Shown piece after piece: positions 1 to 6,490 of a stretch of DNA of 9,428 nt. Each line of letters opens with the position of its first letter. Positions within the stretch are counted from its first letter, which is position 1. Both the position numbers and the translations under genes were made by a program. The notes beneath the pieces are model-generated. The model did no database searches and had not been told where the DNA came from. It saw only the letters and a list, made by a program, of their open reading frames with translations. This DNA comes from CAYSXS01 sp043817345 (GTDB taxonomy: Bacteria; Patescibacteriota; Patescibacteriia; UBA2196): assembly GCA_043817345.1 (NCBI GenBank), contig JBDRGZ010000035.1:1-9428 (forward strand). The letters are read 5' to 3'.

Positions 1-1
1 T

Positions 2-235
2 GAAAAACAATGTTTTGCTAAAAATACAATTATTAAACATATAGAAGAGTTGTTAAATGAAAAAAAAGATATTGATATTGAATATTTATTGCCAAGCGAG
101 AAGGATTGTCAGAAGATTAAATTAGCTTTTGATAAATGTGGGTGGAAATTACTTAGACCTGTTTTTGAAAAGTTAAAAGAAAAATATGACTATAACACTC
201 TGAGATTAGTTAGAGCATATTATTTAAACTCATGA
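2..235 (+). CDS. 3' end of a RecQ-type helicase or related protein (C-terminal helix-turn-helix domain), 5'-truncated
   Basis: The frame is open from base 2 and ends in TGA at 233-235, so this is the last 77 codons of a gene that begins outside the window. The visible part reads like the helix-turn-helix domain (HTH_40 type) found at the C-terminus of RecQ helicases and some related proteins. It has a recognition-helix-like stretch (FAKNTIIKHIEELL), an 'IDIEYLLPSEKD' linker, a helix around 'IKLAFDKCGWKLLRPVFEKL', and a closing 'YDYNTLRLVRAYY'. In that family the order is the same: HTH, 'idl..l', '..i..a......lkpi.e.l', 'ysy..irlvra'. A TTG at 50-52 could be called as a start, but the HTH match extends upstream of it, so an internal start is unlikely. 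No helicase motor motif lies inside the window, so the helicase assignment rests on the domain alone. The domain assignment is made from memory of the family. Confidence 0.7.
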   Translation, partial: EKQCFAKNTIIKHIEELLNEKKDIDIEYLLPSEKDCQKIKLAFDKCGWKLLRPVFEKLKEKYDYNTLRLVRAYYLNS

Positions 236-255
236 ATAAATAGCGGATTTTTCAT

Positions 256-284
256 TTGTCTTAGTTGCTAAAACATAGTAATAT
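256..284 (+). promoter_or_regulatory. Putative sigma-70 promoter of the permease pair
   Basis: TTGTCT at 256-261, a 17-nt spacer, then TAATAT at 279-284. Both boxes match 4 of 6 consensus positions. Transcription would start near 291, essentially at the ATG at 292, so the mRNA may be leaderless. No Shine-Dalgarno sequence precedes that ATG, which is consistent with this. In such AT-rich DNA a chance match is possible. Confidence 0.45.
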
Positions 285-291
285 ATGAAAT

Positions 292-1524
292 ATGGACATA
301 TTTACGTTTATTAAATCATCATTTAAAATACTTCGGGCGAATAGAAATCGTACATTTTTGACTGTGCTCGGAATTGTTATTGGTATTGCAGCTGTGATTG
401 TAATTATGTCTGTGGGATCTGGAGCACAAAGCTTGATTCTAGATCAGATAAATAGTTTAGGTACAGATTTAGTAAGTATCACACCTGGTTATACAGATGA
501 AAATGGACCGCCAGCTACTGTGTATGGGATTCAAGTAACAACTTTAAAAGAAAGAGACACAATCGCTTTATCTAAAATTCCTGAAGTAGATTTTATAGGA
601 TCATATGTGGAAGGTATTGCAAATGTTCAATACCAGAATCAAAATTTTGATGTTAAAATTATGGGCGTTACTTCTGGTTACCCAGATATTGAAAGTATAT
701 CTTTTAATAAGGGCGGTTTTTTTACTTCAACTGAAGAAGATGGAATATCAAGGGTTGCTGTGATTGGTTATCAGTTGGCTGAAGATTTTTTTGGTCAAGA
801 TGATCCAATTGGTAAAAAAATTAAAGTTAAGAAAGAAATATTTAGAGTTATTGGAGTGATAGAGAAAAGAGGATCAGTTGGTTTTGAAAATCAAGACAAT
901 ATCGTTGTTATTCCTTTGGGTGCAGCACAAAAAGTCATTTTTGGTATTAACCATCTTCATTATATAGCTATGAAAGTTGATAGCGAAGATAGTGTTCCTT
1001 TTGTTTCAGAACAAGCTAAAGACATTGTGCGCGATCAACACGATATTGATAATCCAGATAAAGATGATTTTACTGTATATACAACAGCTAATTTTATTGA
1101 AACTCTAAGTAATATCACTAATGCTTTGAAATTTTTCTTAAGTGCTATTGCAGCTATTTCATTATTAGTAGGTGGTGTGGGTATTATGAATATTATGCTT
1201 GTAGCAGTTAATGAAAGAACCAGAGAAATTGGTTTAAGAAAAGCTTTAGGAGCAACAGAAAAAAATATTCAAATGCAGTTTTTAATTGAGTCAATTATCG
1301 TTACTCTGTTAGGTGGGATTATTGGAATAATATTAGGTGCTCTGGTGTCTGGCGGTATTGCGGGTGTGGCAGCATATTTAGGATATGCTTGGGGATTTGT
1401 AATAACAATTCCATCAATATTAATGGGGGTCATTGTGTCTGGGTTAGTTGGATCAATCTTTGGTTGGTTTCCAGCCAGAAAAGCTTCTAAATTAGAGCCA
1501 GTTGATGCTCTAAGGTATGAATAA
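292..1524 (+). CDS. MacB/FtsX-type ABC transporter permease, subunit 1
   Basis: Membrane subunit of a type VII (MacB-like) ABC exporter, 410 aa. The order is classical. A short cytoplasmic N-terminus is followed by TM1 (about residues 22-42, FLTVLGIVIGIAAVIVIMSV). Next comes a large extracytoplasmic domain of the MacB_PCD type (about 45-275). Three C-terminal TM helices follow (about 279-305, 331-360, 371-396). The cytoplasmic segment ERTREIGLRKALGAT (309-323), between TM2 and TM3, is the coupling region that contacts the ATPase. The protein ends FPARKASKLEPVDALRYE, the usual C-terminal signature. No ATPase domain is fused, unlike E. coli MacB, so a separate ATPase is needed; one lies at 2834-3541. 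The gene is 3 nt from the next permease and probably forms a heterodimer with it. The family moves substrates or transmits force across the membrane; the substrate cannot be read from the sequence. Confidence 0.93.
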   Translation: MDIFTFIKSSFKILRANRNRTFLTVLGIVIGIAAVIVIMSVGSGAQSLILDQINSLGTDLVSITPGYTDENGPPATVYGIQVTTLKERDTIALSKIPEVDFIGSYVEGIANVQYQNQNFDVKIMGVTSGYPDIESISFNKGGFFTSTEEDGISRVAVIGYQLAEDFFGQDDPIGKKIKVKKEIFRVIGVIEKRGSVGFENQDNIVVIPLGAAQKVIFGINHLHYIAMKVDSEDSVPFVSEQAKDIVRDQHDIDNPDKDDFTVYTTANFIETLSNITNALKFFLSAIAAISLLVGGVGIMNIMLVAVNERTREIGLRKALGATEKNIQMQFLIESIIVTLLGGIIGIILGALVSGGIAGVAAYLGYAWGFVITIPSILMGVIVSGLVGSIFGWFPARKASKLEPVDALRYE

Positions 1525-1527
1525 TAT

Positions 1528-2757
1528 ATGCAAATATTAATGCCATTAAAAATAGCTTATAAAGCGATTAAGATTCACAAAGTCAGAGCAGCTCTGACTA
1601 TTTTGGGTTTGTTAATTGGTGTAATGGCTATCATTATCGTAATGAATATGGGTCAAGGATTTGAAAACTATTTAAACAGTCAGATGGAGATGTTTGGTAC
1701 AGACTATTTAGATATTGAACCAAGAGTTCCTAAAGATGCTAGAGCATCTCAAGGTAATTCTGGTACAATTACAACTTTAAGTATTAAAGATGCAGAAGAT
1801 GTTGGTAAACATCCTAATATCCGTGACTATTATGTTATGCAAATGGGGCAAGCAGTAGTTACTTATCAAGATGAAGATAAGGCAGCTATGTTGTTTGGTT
1901 TATCAGCACAAGGTTTTGATTTATATAAACCCAAAGTAGAATATGGCAGACCTTTTACTGAAGATGAAGATAAAGCATTAGCCAGAGTAGCTGTTTTAGG
2001 AAAAGGTATTAAAGCAGATTTATTTCGTGATGAAGATCCAATAGGTAAACGAATGAGAATCGGGAAACATAACTTTAGAGTTATTGGAATAATGGAAGAA
2101 CAAGGACAGATGGGCCCAATGAAAATGGATGATTTAATTTTTTTACCAGTTAGAACTGTGCAAAAATTAATTATGGGAACTAACCATATTCAAGCCATTA
2201 TGGCTTATTTAAAAGATCCAAGTCAAGCAGATTCTACAGCTACTGATGTTGAAGAGATAATAGGGGATAATCATGAAATTTCTAATCCAGATAAATATGA
2301 TTTTGAGGTTATGACTACAGATGAGATTATGGGAATTATGGATCAAATTACAGGAGCTGTTAATTTATTATTAATGGCTATTGCTGCCATTTCGTTATTA
2401 GTAGGCGGTGTAGGTATTATGAATATCATGTATGTATCTGTTGCTGAAAGAACTTACGAGATTGGTTTACGTAAAGCTCTTGGGGCAACTAATTCAAATA
2501 TATTATGGCAGTTCTTATGGGAAGCAGTATTCTTAACTTTTATAGGCGGTCTTTTTGGGGTTATATTAGGTACGTTAATGACATTGGTTAGTATGGCCGC
2601 TGCAGCATATATGGGGTTTGATTTTGGTAATATTATTGAGCCTACAGGGATAATATTAGGTGTAGTATTTTCTGTAATAGTTGGTTTAATCTTTGGTATA
2701 TATCCAGCCAGAAAAGCTGCAAATATGGAGCCGGTTGAGGCTTTAAGACATGAGTAA
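1528..2757 (+). CDS. MacB/FtsX-type ABC transporter permease, subunit 2
   Basis: 409-aa paralogue of the preceding permease with the same plan: TM1 (about residues 22-42), a large outer domain, and three C-terminal TM helices. The stretch AIAAISLLVGGVGIMNIM (residues 284-301) is identical in the two proteins. The coupling segment is ERTYEIGLRKALGAT and the end is YPARKAANMEPVEALRHE. It differs strongly from subunit 1 in the outer domain, so this is an old duplication rather than a recent copy. The pair most likely forms a heterodimer. The ATG at 1528 follows the previous TAA by 3 nt. The ATG at 1540 (MPLKIAYKAI) is an alternative start that matches the usual family N-terminus equally well. 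A weak AAGG lies 12 nt before the first ATG, so translation may be coupled to subunit 1. The gene ends in TAA, 26 nt before a hairpin terminator. Confidence 0.93.
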   Translation: MQILMPLKIAYKAIKIHKVRAALTILGLLIGVMAIIIVMNMGQGFENYLNSQMEMFGTDYLDIEPRVPKDARASQGNSGTITTLSIKDAEDVGKHPNIRDYYVMQMGQAVVTYQDEDKAAMLFGLSAQGFDLYKPKVEYGRPFTEDEDKALARVAVLGKGIKADLFRDEDPIGKRMRIGKHNFRVIGIMEEQGQMGPMKMDDLIFLPVRTVQKLIMGTNHIQAIMAYLKDPSQADSTATDVEEIIGDNHEISNPDKYDFEVMTTDEIMGIMDQITGAVNLLLMAIAAISLLVGGVGIMNIMYVSVAERTYEIGLRKALGATNSNILWQFLWEAVFLTFIGGLFGVILGTLMTLVSMAAAAYMGFDFGNIIEPTGIILGVVFSVIVGLIFGIYPARKAANMEPVEALRHE

Positions 2758-2783
2758 TATTTATAGATATATATAAATTTAAA

Positions 2784-2805
2784 AGCCCGGCTTAATTGAC
2801 GGGCT
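2784..2805. terminator. Bidirectional hairpin terminator between convergent units
   Basis: AGCCCG (2784-2789) pairs with CGGGCT (2800-2805) around a 10-nt loop; it is the only GC-rich stem nearby. On the minus strand the stem is followed directly by a T run (CGGGCTTTTAAATTT), a good intrinsic terminator for the ATPase gene. On the plus strand GTTTCATTT follows, weaker but usable for the permeases. It lies 26 nt past the permease stop and 28 nt past the ATPase stop. Confidence 0.75.
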
Positions 2806-2833
2806 GTTTCATTTCCTAAAATATTTAATTTTG

Positions 2834-3541
2834 CTATTTCACTAATCCGGCATGTCTTCTATTTGAAACTTTTTCATCAGAAACAATTTTTCCATCTCTC
2901 AGTTTAATAATTCTTTCAGCATACTCTGCTGTATATCGTTCATGAGTAACTAGGATAATTGTTTTACCTTTTTTATTTAATTCATTTAATATTTGCATAA
3001 TCTGTTCACCAGATTTAGAATCTAGATTTCCTGTGGGTTCATCAGCGAAGATTATTTCTGGATCGTTAACTAAAGCTCTAGCAATTGCCACTCTTTGTTT
3101 CTCACCACCTGATAGTTGATTAGATAAGTTATTAATTCTATGTTCAAGCCCTACAGCATGCACTGCTTTAGTGGCTTTTTTAATTTTATCTTGTTTGGCT
3201 ATTTTTTGAGAATAGGTAAGTGGGAGCATTACATTTTCTAAGACAGACGTTCTTGGTAATAGATTGAACTGTTGAAAAACAAAACCAATTTCTGCATTAC
3301 GTAGATGAGCTAATTTATCATCATCAAATTTAGTAATATTTTCATTTTTAAAAATATATTTCCCAGAAGTTGTTTTATCTAGGAAACCTAATATATTCAT
3401 TAAAGTAGATTTACCAGATCCTGAAGGACCCATGATTGCAATAAACTCACCTTTTTTAATTTCAAAATCTAAACCATGAAGAACTTTAGTAATTATTTCA
3501 TCTGTTTGAAACTGTTTATGTAGATTTTTGATTAATATCAT
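2834..3541 (-). CDS. ABC transporter ATP-binding protein, MacB/LolD/YknY type
   Basis: Stand-alone nucleotide-binding subunit of 235 aa, the usual size for LolD/YknY proteins. All catalytic motifs are intact, numbered from the chosen start: Walker A GPSGSGKST (38-46), Q-loop FVFQ (Q90), signature LSGGEKQR (143-150), Walker B IIFADEP (163-169, D167 and E168), D-loop NLDS (172-175) and H-loop His200. It should power the two permeases encoded convergently at 292-2757, since those carry no ATPase domain. The start chosen is the ATG at 3539-3541 (MILIKNLHKQF), where family members begin. It has an AGGA Shine-Dalgarno 7 nt upstream. The frame stays open for 20 more codons to a TTG at 3601, but that extension is the translated inverted-repeat element and is unlikely to be protein. 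The stop is TAG. It lies downstream of the adaptor gene on the same strand and is probably co-transcribed with it. Confidence 0.95.
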   Translation of the reverse strand: MILIKNLHKQFQTDEIITKVLHGLDFEIKKGEFIAIMGPSGSGKSTLMNILGFLDKTTSGKYIFKNENITKFDDDKLAHLRNAEIGFVFQQFNLLPRTSVLENVMLPLTYSQKIAKQDKIKKATKAVHAVGLEHRINNLSNQLSGGEKQRVAIARALVNDPEIIFADEPTGNLDSKSGEQIMQILNELNKKGKTIILVTHERYTAEYAERIIKLRDGKIVSDEKVSNRRHAGLVK

Positions 3542-3588
3542 AATGTCATCCTGAGCGACTTTTATGGTCGTTAGGAGTCGAAGGATCT
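3541..3588 (+). repeat. Dispersed palindromic-type repeat, arm 1
   Basis: 48 bp that begin TAATGTCATCCTGAG and end CGAAGGATCT. This layout (TGTCATCCTGAG... CGAAGGATCT) is one I recognise from short intergenic repeats scattered in many bacterial genomes. The first 15 and last 10 bases are identical to the reverse complement of arm 2 (3690-3737). The 23-bp middle differs and contains its own small hairpin, CGAC/GTCG (3556-3559 with 3567-3570). ATCCT (3548-3552) can also pair with AGGAT (3582-3586) within the arm. The arm's first base is the complement of the A of the ATPase start codon. Confidence 0.8.
3549..3552 (-). promoter_or_regulatory. Shine-Dalgarno of the ATPase gene, inside a repeat arm
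   Basis: On the minus strand AGGA is followed by 7 nt (TGACATT) and the ATG at 3541-3539. This is the best-spaced Shine-Dalgarno in the window and it settles the start of the ATPase. The whole site belongs to the inverted-repeat arm 3541-3588. Confidence 0.55.
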
Positions 3589-3608
3589 GTTTTTTATTCA
3601 AACAGATC
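3584..3608. repeat. Perfect 9-bp inverted repeat at the inner edge of arm 1
   Basis: GATCTGTTT (3584-3592) and AAACAGATC (3600-3608) form a perfect 9-bp stem with a 7-nt loop. On the minus strand, the direction of the flanking genes, no T run follows, so it is not an ordinary terminator. It may act as an mRNA stabiliser or be part of the repeat element. Confidence 0.5.
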
Positions 3609-3689
3609 TTTAAACTCTAGATTTGTTAATTTATTTTTTATTATAATATCATTTTAATTTTGCGTTTGCTAGAAAAGTTTTTTAATAAT

Positions 3690-3737
3690 AGATCCTTCGT
3701 CGTTGTCCTAAAAGGGCTACTCCTCAGGATGACATTA
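3690..3737 (-). repeat. Dispersed palindromic-type repeat, arm 2
   Basis: 48 bp, the inverted partner of 3541-3588 and the same length. Read on the minus strand it starts TAATGTCATCCTGAGGAG and ends CGACGAAGGATCT. The initial TAA is the stop codon of the adaptor gene. The end regions (15 and 10 bp) match arm 1 exactly and the middle does not, as expected when pairing ends are conserved and loops drift. Confidence 0.8.
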
Positions 3738-5399
3738 TTCACGAACAAATGTAATAACTTCGTCACCTTCTTCTAGGCCAGACATAATTTCAATTCCATC
3801 ATCACCTTTAACTCCTGTGGTTACGATTTTTTCTTCAGGTGATCCGTTTACTAATATTTCAACATATTTATCTCCGTTATTAGATTTAACAGCTCTGGCA
3901 GGAACCATTAGAACATTTTCCTTCTTGTTGGTATATATGACCACATTGGCTGTCATACCTGGTTTAATATCATAACTTGCGTTTTCTTTCATATTATCTA
4001 ACTGAACTTTAACTTTGTAATATACAACATCTTGAATAACTGTTTCTGCAGGGTCTACAAAAGTTACTTTACCAGGGAATATTTCTTCATCGCCGAATGC
4101 ATCTAAAGTAATTTCTACATCCTGTCCGGTTTCTATTTTAGAAATATCTGATTCTGGAATATCTACTTCAATTTGTAGATTTGATTCACCAATCATTTCT
4201 AATACAGCAGAAGCTAGAGAAGTCTGTTCTCCTGGGTTATAGTTTTTCTTAACAACAACTCCATCAATTGGCGCAGTAATAATTGTTTCTGCTGAGTTAG
4301 CTAAAGCAAGTTTTAAACTAGCTTTAGCTTGATCAACCACAGCTTTAGCAGAATCAACCTCAAACGAACGTGGAGGGGATTTCTTTAATTCTAGTTGAGA
4401 GTTAGCTATGGCTAATGCTTTTTGTGCATTAGTAATAGCATCTTCATATATTGTCACTTGATCTTGGTAATATACAATTTTGTTTGTCCAATTTGTTTTA
4501 GCTGTTTGTATATTTGTTTTAGCTGTTTTTATGCCTGCCTGGTCTGTTGCAATGTTATTTTTTAAAGCATCAAGTTCTGCTTCAGACAGATTACTTGATA
4601 CTATGGTATATGATAAAACATCAGCCGTGTTGCTTAAAGCTGTATTAACTAGGTTTAAAGTATTTTGTAAACTGCTCACAACATTTAAAACTTCTTCGTC
4701 ATCTGATAAGCTATTTATCAATACAATATCGTTTTTGGTATCTATAATAGCTTGGTTTGCATCACTTTCACTTCTTTCTGCTAACACTAAGGCAAATGAA
4801 TTTTGAACTGATAAAGTATCTTCAGCGTCTTTATCATTTAAGGTGTTGTCTATTTCACCCATTGCATTCTTAGCTGTAACAATTTCATTGTTTAAATATG
4901 TAACAACAGTATCTCTTAAGTTTAAGAGTTCAATATCTCTTTTATCCATTAAATTTTCTAGGTTGTTTCCCGCAGCAATTAGATCTTGTTGTCTTTGTGC
5001 AGCTGTATTTTCTGCAACCCTAATATCTTCTGGTGAACTGCCAGCAATTAATTGATCATAACTTGCTTGGGCTTGATTTACTCTAGCTATTGCGTCATCA
5101 ATTTGGCTTTGTAATGCCATGCCTTCTAATCTAGCTAAAACTCGTCCTGTTTTGACTTCATCACCAACTTTAACTAGAATTTGAGAAATTCTACCTGTGG
5201 TTCTAAAATTTAAATCAATTTTTTCTGCAGATTCAATTTTTCCTGTAGCATCCACAGATTGTTTTAAAGTAGTTCGTTCTACAGTAGCTGTTACATATTC
5301 AGCCTTTTTACCATTACTGGCAACCAAAACAATACTTACAATAATGAATATTACTATTACAGCTATGATAATAAGCCATATTTTTTTCTTTTTGGTCAT
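3735..5399 (-). CDS. HlyD/MacA-type membrane-fusion (adaptor) protein with long coiled coil
   Basis: Extracytoplasmic adaptor of a MacAB/YknXYZ-like exporter, 554 aa. A lysine-rich cytoplasmic tip (MTKKKK) leads into one N-terminal TM anchor (about 7-27). The first half of the lipoyl-like domain is at about 62-93 (GRISQILVKVGDEVKTGRVL). A long helical region (about 97-370) follows, then the second lipoyl half (about 371-404, with TAPIDGVV at 375-382). A beta-barrel domain (about 405-485) and a membrane-proximal domain (about 495-554, VPARAV...GLEEGDEV) complete it. MacA proteins are usually about 370-400 aa; the extra length is in the helical hairpin. It contains SPEDIRVAE (122-130), a motif I associate with Gram-positive-type adaptors. 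There is no lipobox; the TM segment is the anchor. The ATG at 5399 gives a clean anchor and sits downstream of a good promoter. The stop codon TAA lies in a repeat arm. Confidence 0.92.
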   Translation of the reverse strand: MTKKKKIWLIIIAVIVIFIIVSIVLVASNGKKAEYVTATVERTTLKQSVDATGKIESAEKIDLNFRTTGRISQILVKVGDEVKTGRVLARLEGMALQSQIDDAIARVNQAQASYDQLIAGSSPEDIRVAENTAAQRQQDLIAAGNNLENLMDKRDIELLNLRDTVVTYLNNEIVTAKNAMGEIDNTLNDKDAEDTLSVQNSFALVLAERSESDANQAIIDTKNDIVLINSLSDDEEVLNVVSSLQNTLNLVNTALSNTADVLSYTIVSSNLSEAELDALKNNIATDQAGIKTAKTNIQTAKTNWTNKIVYYQDQVTIYEDAITNAQKALAIANSQLELKKSPPRSFEVDSAKAVVDQAKASLKLALANSAETIITAPIDGVVVKKNYNPGEQTSLASAVLEMIGESNLQIEVDIPESDISKIETGQDVEITLDAFGDEEIFPGKVTFVDPAETVIQDVVYYKVKVQLDNMKENASYDIKPGMTANVVIYTNKKENVLMVPARAVKSNNGDKYVEILVNGSPEEKIVTTGVKGDDGIEIMSGLEEGDEVITFVRE

Positions 5400-5436
5400 A
5401 TGTTTTTCTATACAAAATATTTAATTAACTTGCTTA

Positions 5437-5465
5437 ATTATATATCCTTTTCGTTAATTTAGCAA
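5437..5465 (-). promoter_or_regulatory. Putative sigma-70 promoter of the adaptor-ATPase unit
   Basis: On the minus strand: TTGCTA (5465-5460, 4 of 6), a 17-nt spacer, then a perfect TATAAT (5442-5437). The predicted transcription start is near 5430, giving a leader of about 30 nt before the ATG at 5399 without a visible Shine-Dalgarno. It sits right next to the CorA terminator. Confidence 0.65.
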
Positions 5466-5470
5466 ATTTA

Positions 5471-5495
5471 AAAAGTGCAGATTTACTGCACTTTT
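5471..5495 (-). terminator. Intrinsic terminator of corA
   Basis: AAAAGTGCAG (5471-5480) and CTGCACTTTT (5486-5495) form a perfect 10-bp stem with loop ATTTA. On the minus strand the stem runs into TTTTTAAATTT. It begins 11 nt past the CorA stop codon. The symmetric A/T flanks would also allow use on the plus strand, but no plus-strand gene ends here. Confidence 0.85.
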
Positions 5496-5506
5496 CTTTA
5501 TTTAAG

Positions 5507-6433
5507 TTATAACCATTTTTTATGTTTAAAGTAGAAAATCATTCCCGTAACTCCTAATAGCATTATACCAACGATGTACCAAAAATCATGTGAGGAGTTA
5601 ACAAAAGGCATTGAATTCATTGTATTCATACCAAATATGGCAGCCAATAATGTTAAAGGGAAAACTATGACAGAGAAAATTGTCAAAGTTTTAATAATCT
5701 GATTTAACCGACTAGAATTTAAAGATTCGTGGGTTTCATGCAAAGCATCTATTGTGTCTTTATAATTTTCCAAAAATTCCCATATATCTTTAGTGTGACT
5801 AACAAGATTACTATAGTATGCTTCGATTTTTTGGGTTGTTAGATACTCTTCAGAGTGTCTAATTAGTTTTTGGATAATGCTTTTGTGTGCCTGCATGATT
5901 TTTCTAAAATCAACAATATTTCTTTTAATCCTTAATATTTCTCGAATAGTATCAACACTTTTAGTATCAAATTTAAATATGTGTGATTCTATGGAATCAA
6001 TATCTTGGCTAATGTGGTTTAGCATTGGGAAACAATAATGCAAAAGATCGTGTAAAACCATGTATAGTACAGAGGACATATTACCACTATTATGTTTTTG
6101 TCTTTTTTCTTTGTTAAATAATTGATTAATGGTAGGTAGTTTCTCAGTATGAACAACAATTAAAAAATCTTTGCTAATAAAAAAATCAATTTCTGAAGCG
6201 TTAACTTCCCCTGTTTCTTGGTTGTAAACAGGGAATTGGAGGATCATAAAAACATAATTAGGATAATCAGCAACTTTTGGTCTTTGATTAGGAGGTAAAC
6301 AGTCTTTAAGGTCAACTTCGTCGAATTTGAAATTATCTCTTAACCAGTTAACTTGTTTTTTGCCTTGCTTGTCTATATTGATCCATCTGAATCCAGATGT
6401 ATATTTAATTTCTTTGATATGTCTATCTTGCAT
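5507..6433 (-). CDS. corA: CorA family magnesium/divalent-cation channel
   Basis: Pentameric inner-membrane channel for Mg2+ (some members carry Co2+, Ni2+ or Zn2+), 308 aa. The N-terminal cytoplasmic domain opens with FRWINIDKQGKKQVNWL and has the family stretch DCLPPNQRPKVADYPNYVFMIL (44-65). It is followed by long helices (about 120-248). TM1 is about 248-268 and ends in the diagnostic pore signature GMN (268-270), continuing TMNSMPF. TM2 is about 284-302, and the protein ends in a basic tail, FKHKKWL, as is typical. The frame is open upstream to a TTG at 6490, but the ATG at 6431-6433 is preferred. A near-consensus promoter lies between the two, so an mRNA starting near 6454 would not contain the TTG. 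No Shine-Dalgarno is seen. It is a single-gene unit with its own terminator, divergent from the pair at 6520, and nothing links it functionally to the exporter. Confidence 0.95.
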   Translation of the reverse strand: MQDRHIKEIKYTSGFRWINIDKQGKKQVNWLRDNFKFDEVDLKDCLPPNQRPKVADYPNYVFMILQFPVYNQETGEVNASEIDFFISKDFLIVVHTEKLPTINQLFNKEKRQKHNSGNMSSVLYMVLHDLLHYCFPMLNHISQDIDSIESHIFKFDTKSVDTIREILRIKRNIVDFRKIMQAHKSIIQKLIRHSEEYLTTQKIEAYYSNLVSHTKDIWEFLENYKDTIDALHETHESLNSSRLNQIIKTLTIFSVIVFPLTLLAAIFGMNTMNSMPFVNSSHDFWYIVGIMLLGVTGMIFYFKHKKWL

Positions 6434-6460
6434 ATTTATATTTTTGTTGTGGATATCTAT

Positions 6461-6490
6461 ATTATACCACTTCTTTGCTTGCTTTACCAA
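6461..6490 (-). promoter_or_regulatory. Extended -10 promoter of corA
   Basis: On the minus strand: TTGGTA (6490-6485), an 18-nt spacer, then perfect TATAAT (6466-6461) preceded by TGG, giving an extended -10 (TGn-TATAAT). Transcription would begin near 6454, about 20 nt before the ATG at 6433. This decides the CorA start against the upstream TTG. Confidence 0.65.

Larger units (their letters stand above)
3541..3737. mobile_element. 197-bp inverted-repeat (MITE/REP-like) element filling the adaptor-ATPase gap
   Basis: Two 48-bp arms in inverted orientation flank a 101-bp AT-rich centre (3589-3689). Together they make up the whole intergenic region between the adaptor stop and the ATPase start. 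The centre has no ORF of note. It contains a TATAAT on each strand (3642-3647 on plus, 3640-3645 on minus), but neither has a convincing -35 box. No transposase is present, so if mobile it would have to be non-autonomous. No clear target-site duplication is seen, and two independent repeat insertions are an alternative explanation. Calling it mobile is inference; the inverted repeat itself is read directly. Confidence 0.55.

Noticed and set aside
50..235. A free-standing 61-aa gene starting at TTG 50
   Set aside because: The frame is open upstream to base 2 and the helix-turn-helix match begins before base 50, so this is the tail of a larger gene.
241..270. Terminator after the first gene
   Set aside because: Only a 4-bp TAGC/GCTA pairing with a long loop and no T run follows; too weak to call.
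233..271. TGA read as glycine (code 25) in the first gene
   Set aside because: The HTH domain ends naturally at this TGA, read-through adds only 12 residues, no other gene has an in-frame TGA, and Trp is coded by TGG.
3542..3601. 20-codon N-terminal extension of the ATPase from a TTG at 3601
   Set aside because: These codons are the inverted-repeat arm read in frame; the family starts at MILIKNL, and the ATG at 3541 has a proper AGGA site.
3640..3668. Promoter for the ATPase inside the repeat element
   Set aside because: TATAAT is present on the minus strand at 3645-3640, but the sequence 15-18 nt upstream has no -35-like box, and TATAAT is expected by chance in this AT-rich stretch.
4480..5424. 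Plus-strand ORFs at 4480-4806, 4843-5055 and 5197-5424
   Set aside because: They are antisense to the well-supported adaptor gene and have hydrophobic, low-complexity translations with no start signals.
6434..6490. 19-codon N-terminal extension of CorA from a TTG at 6490
   Set aside because: It overlaps the promoter boxes for corA and lies upstream of the predicted transcription start; the ATG at 6433 fits the family N-terminus.
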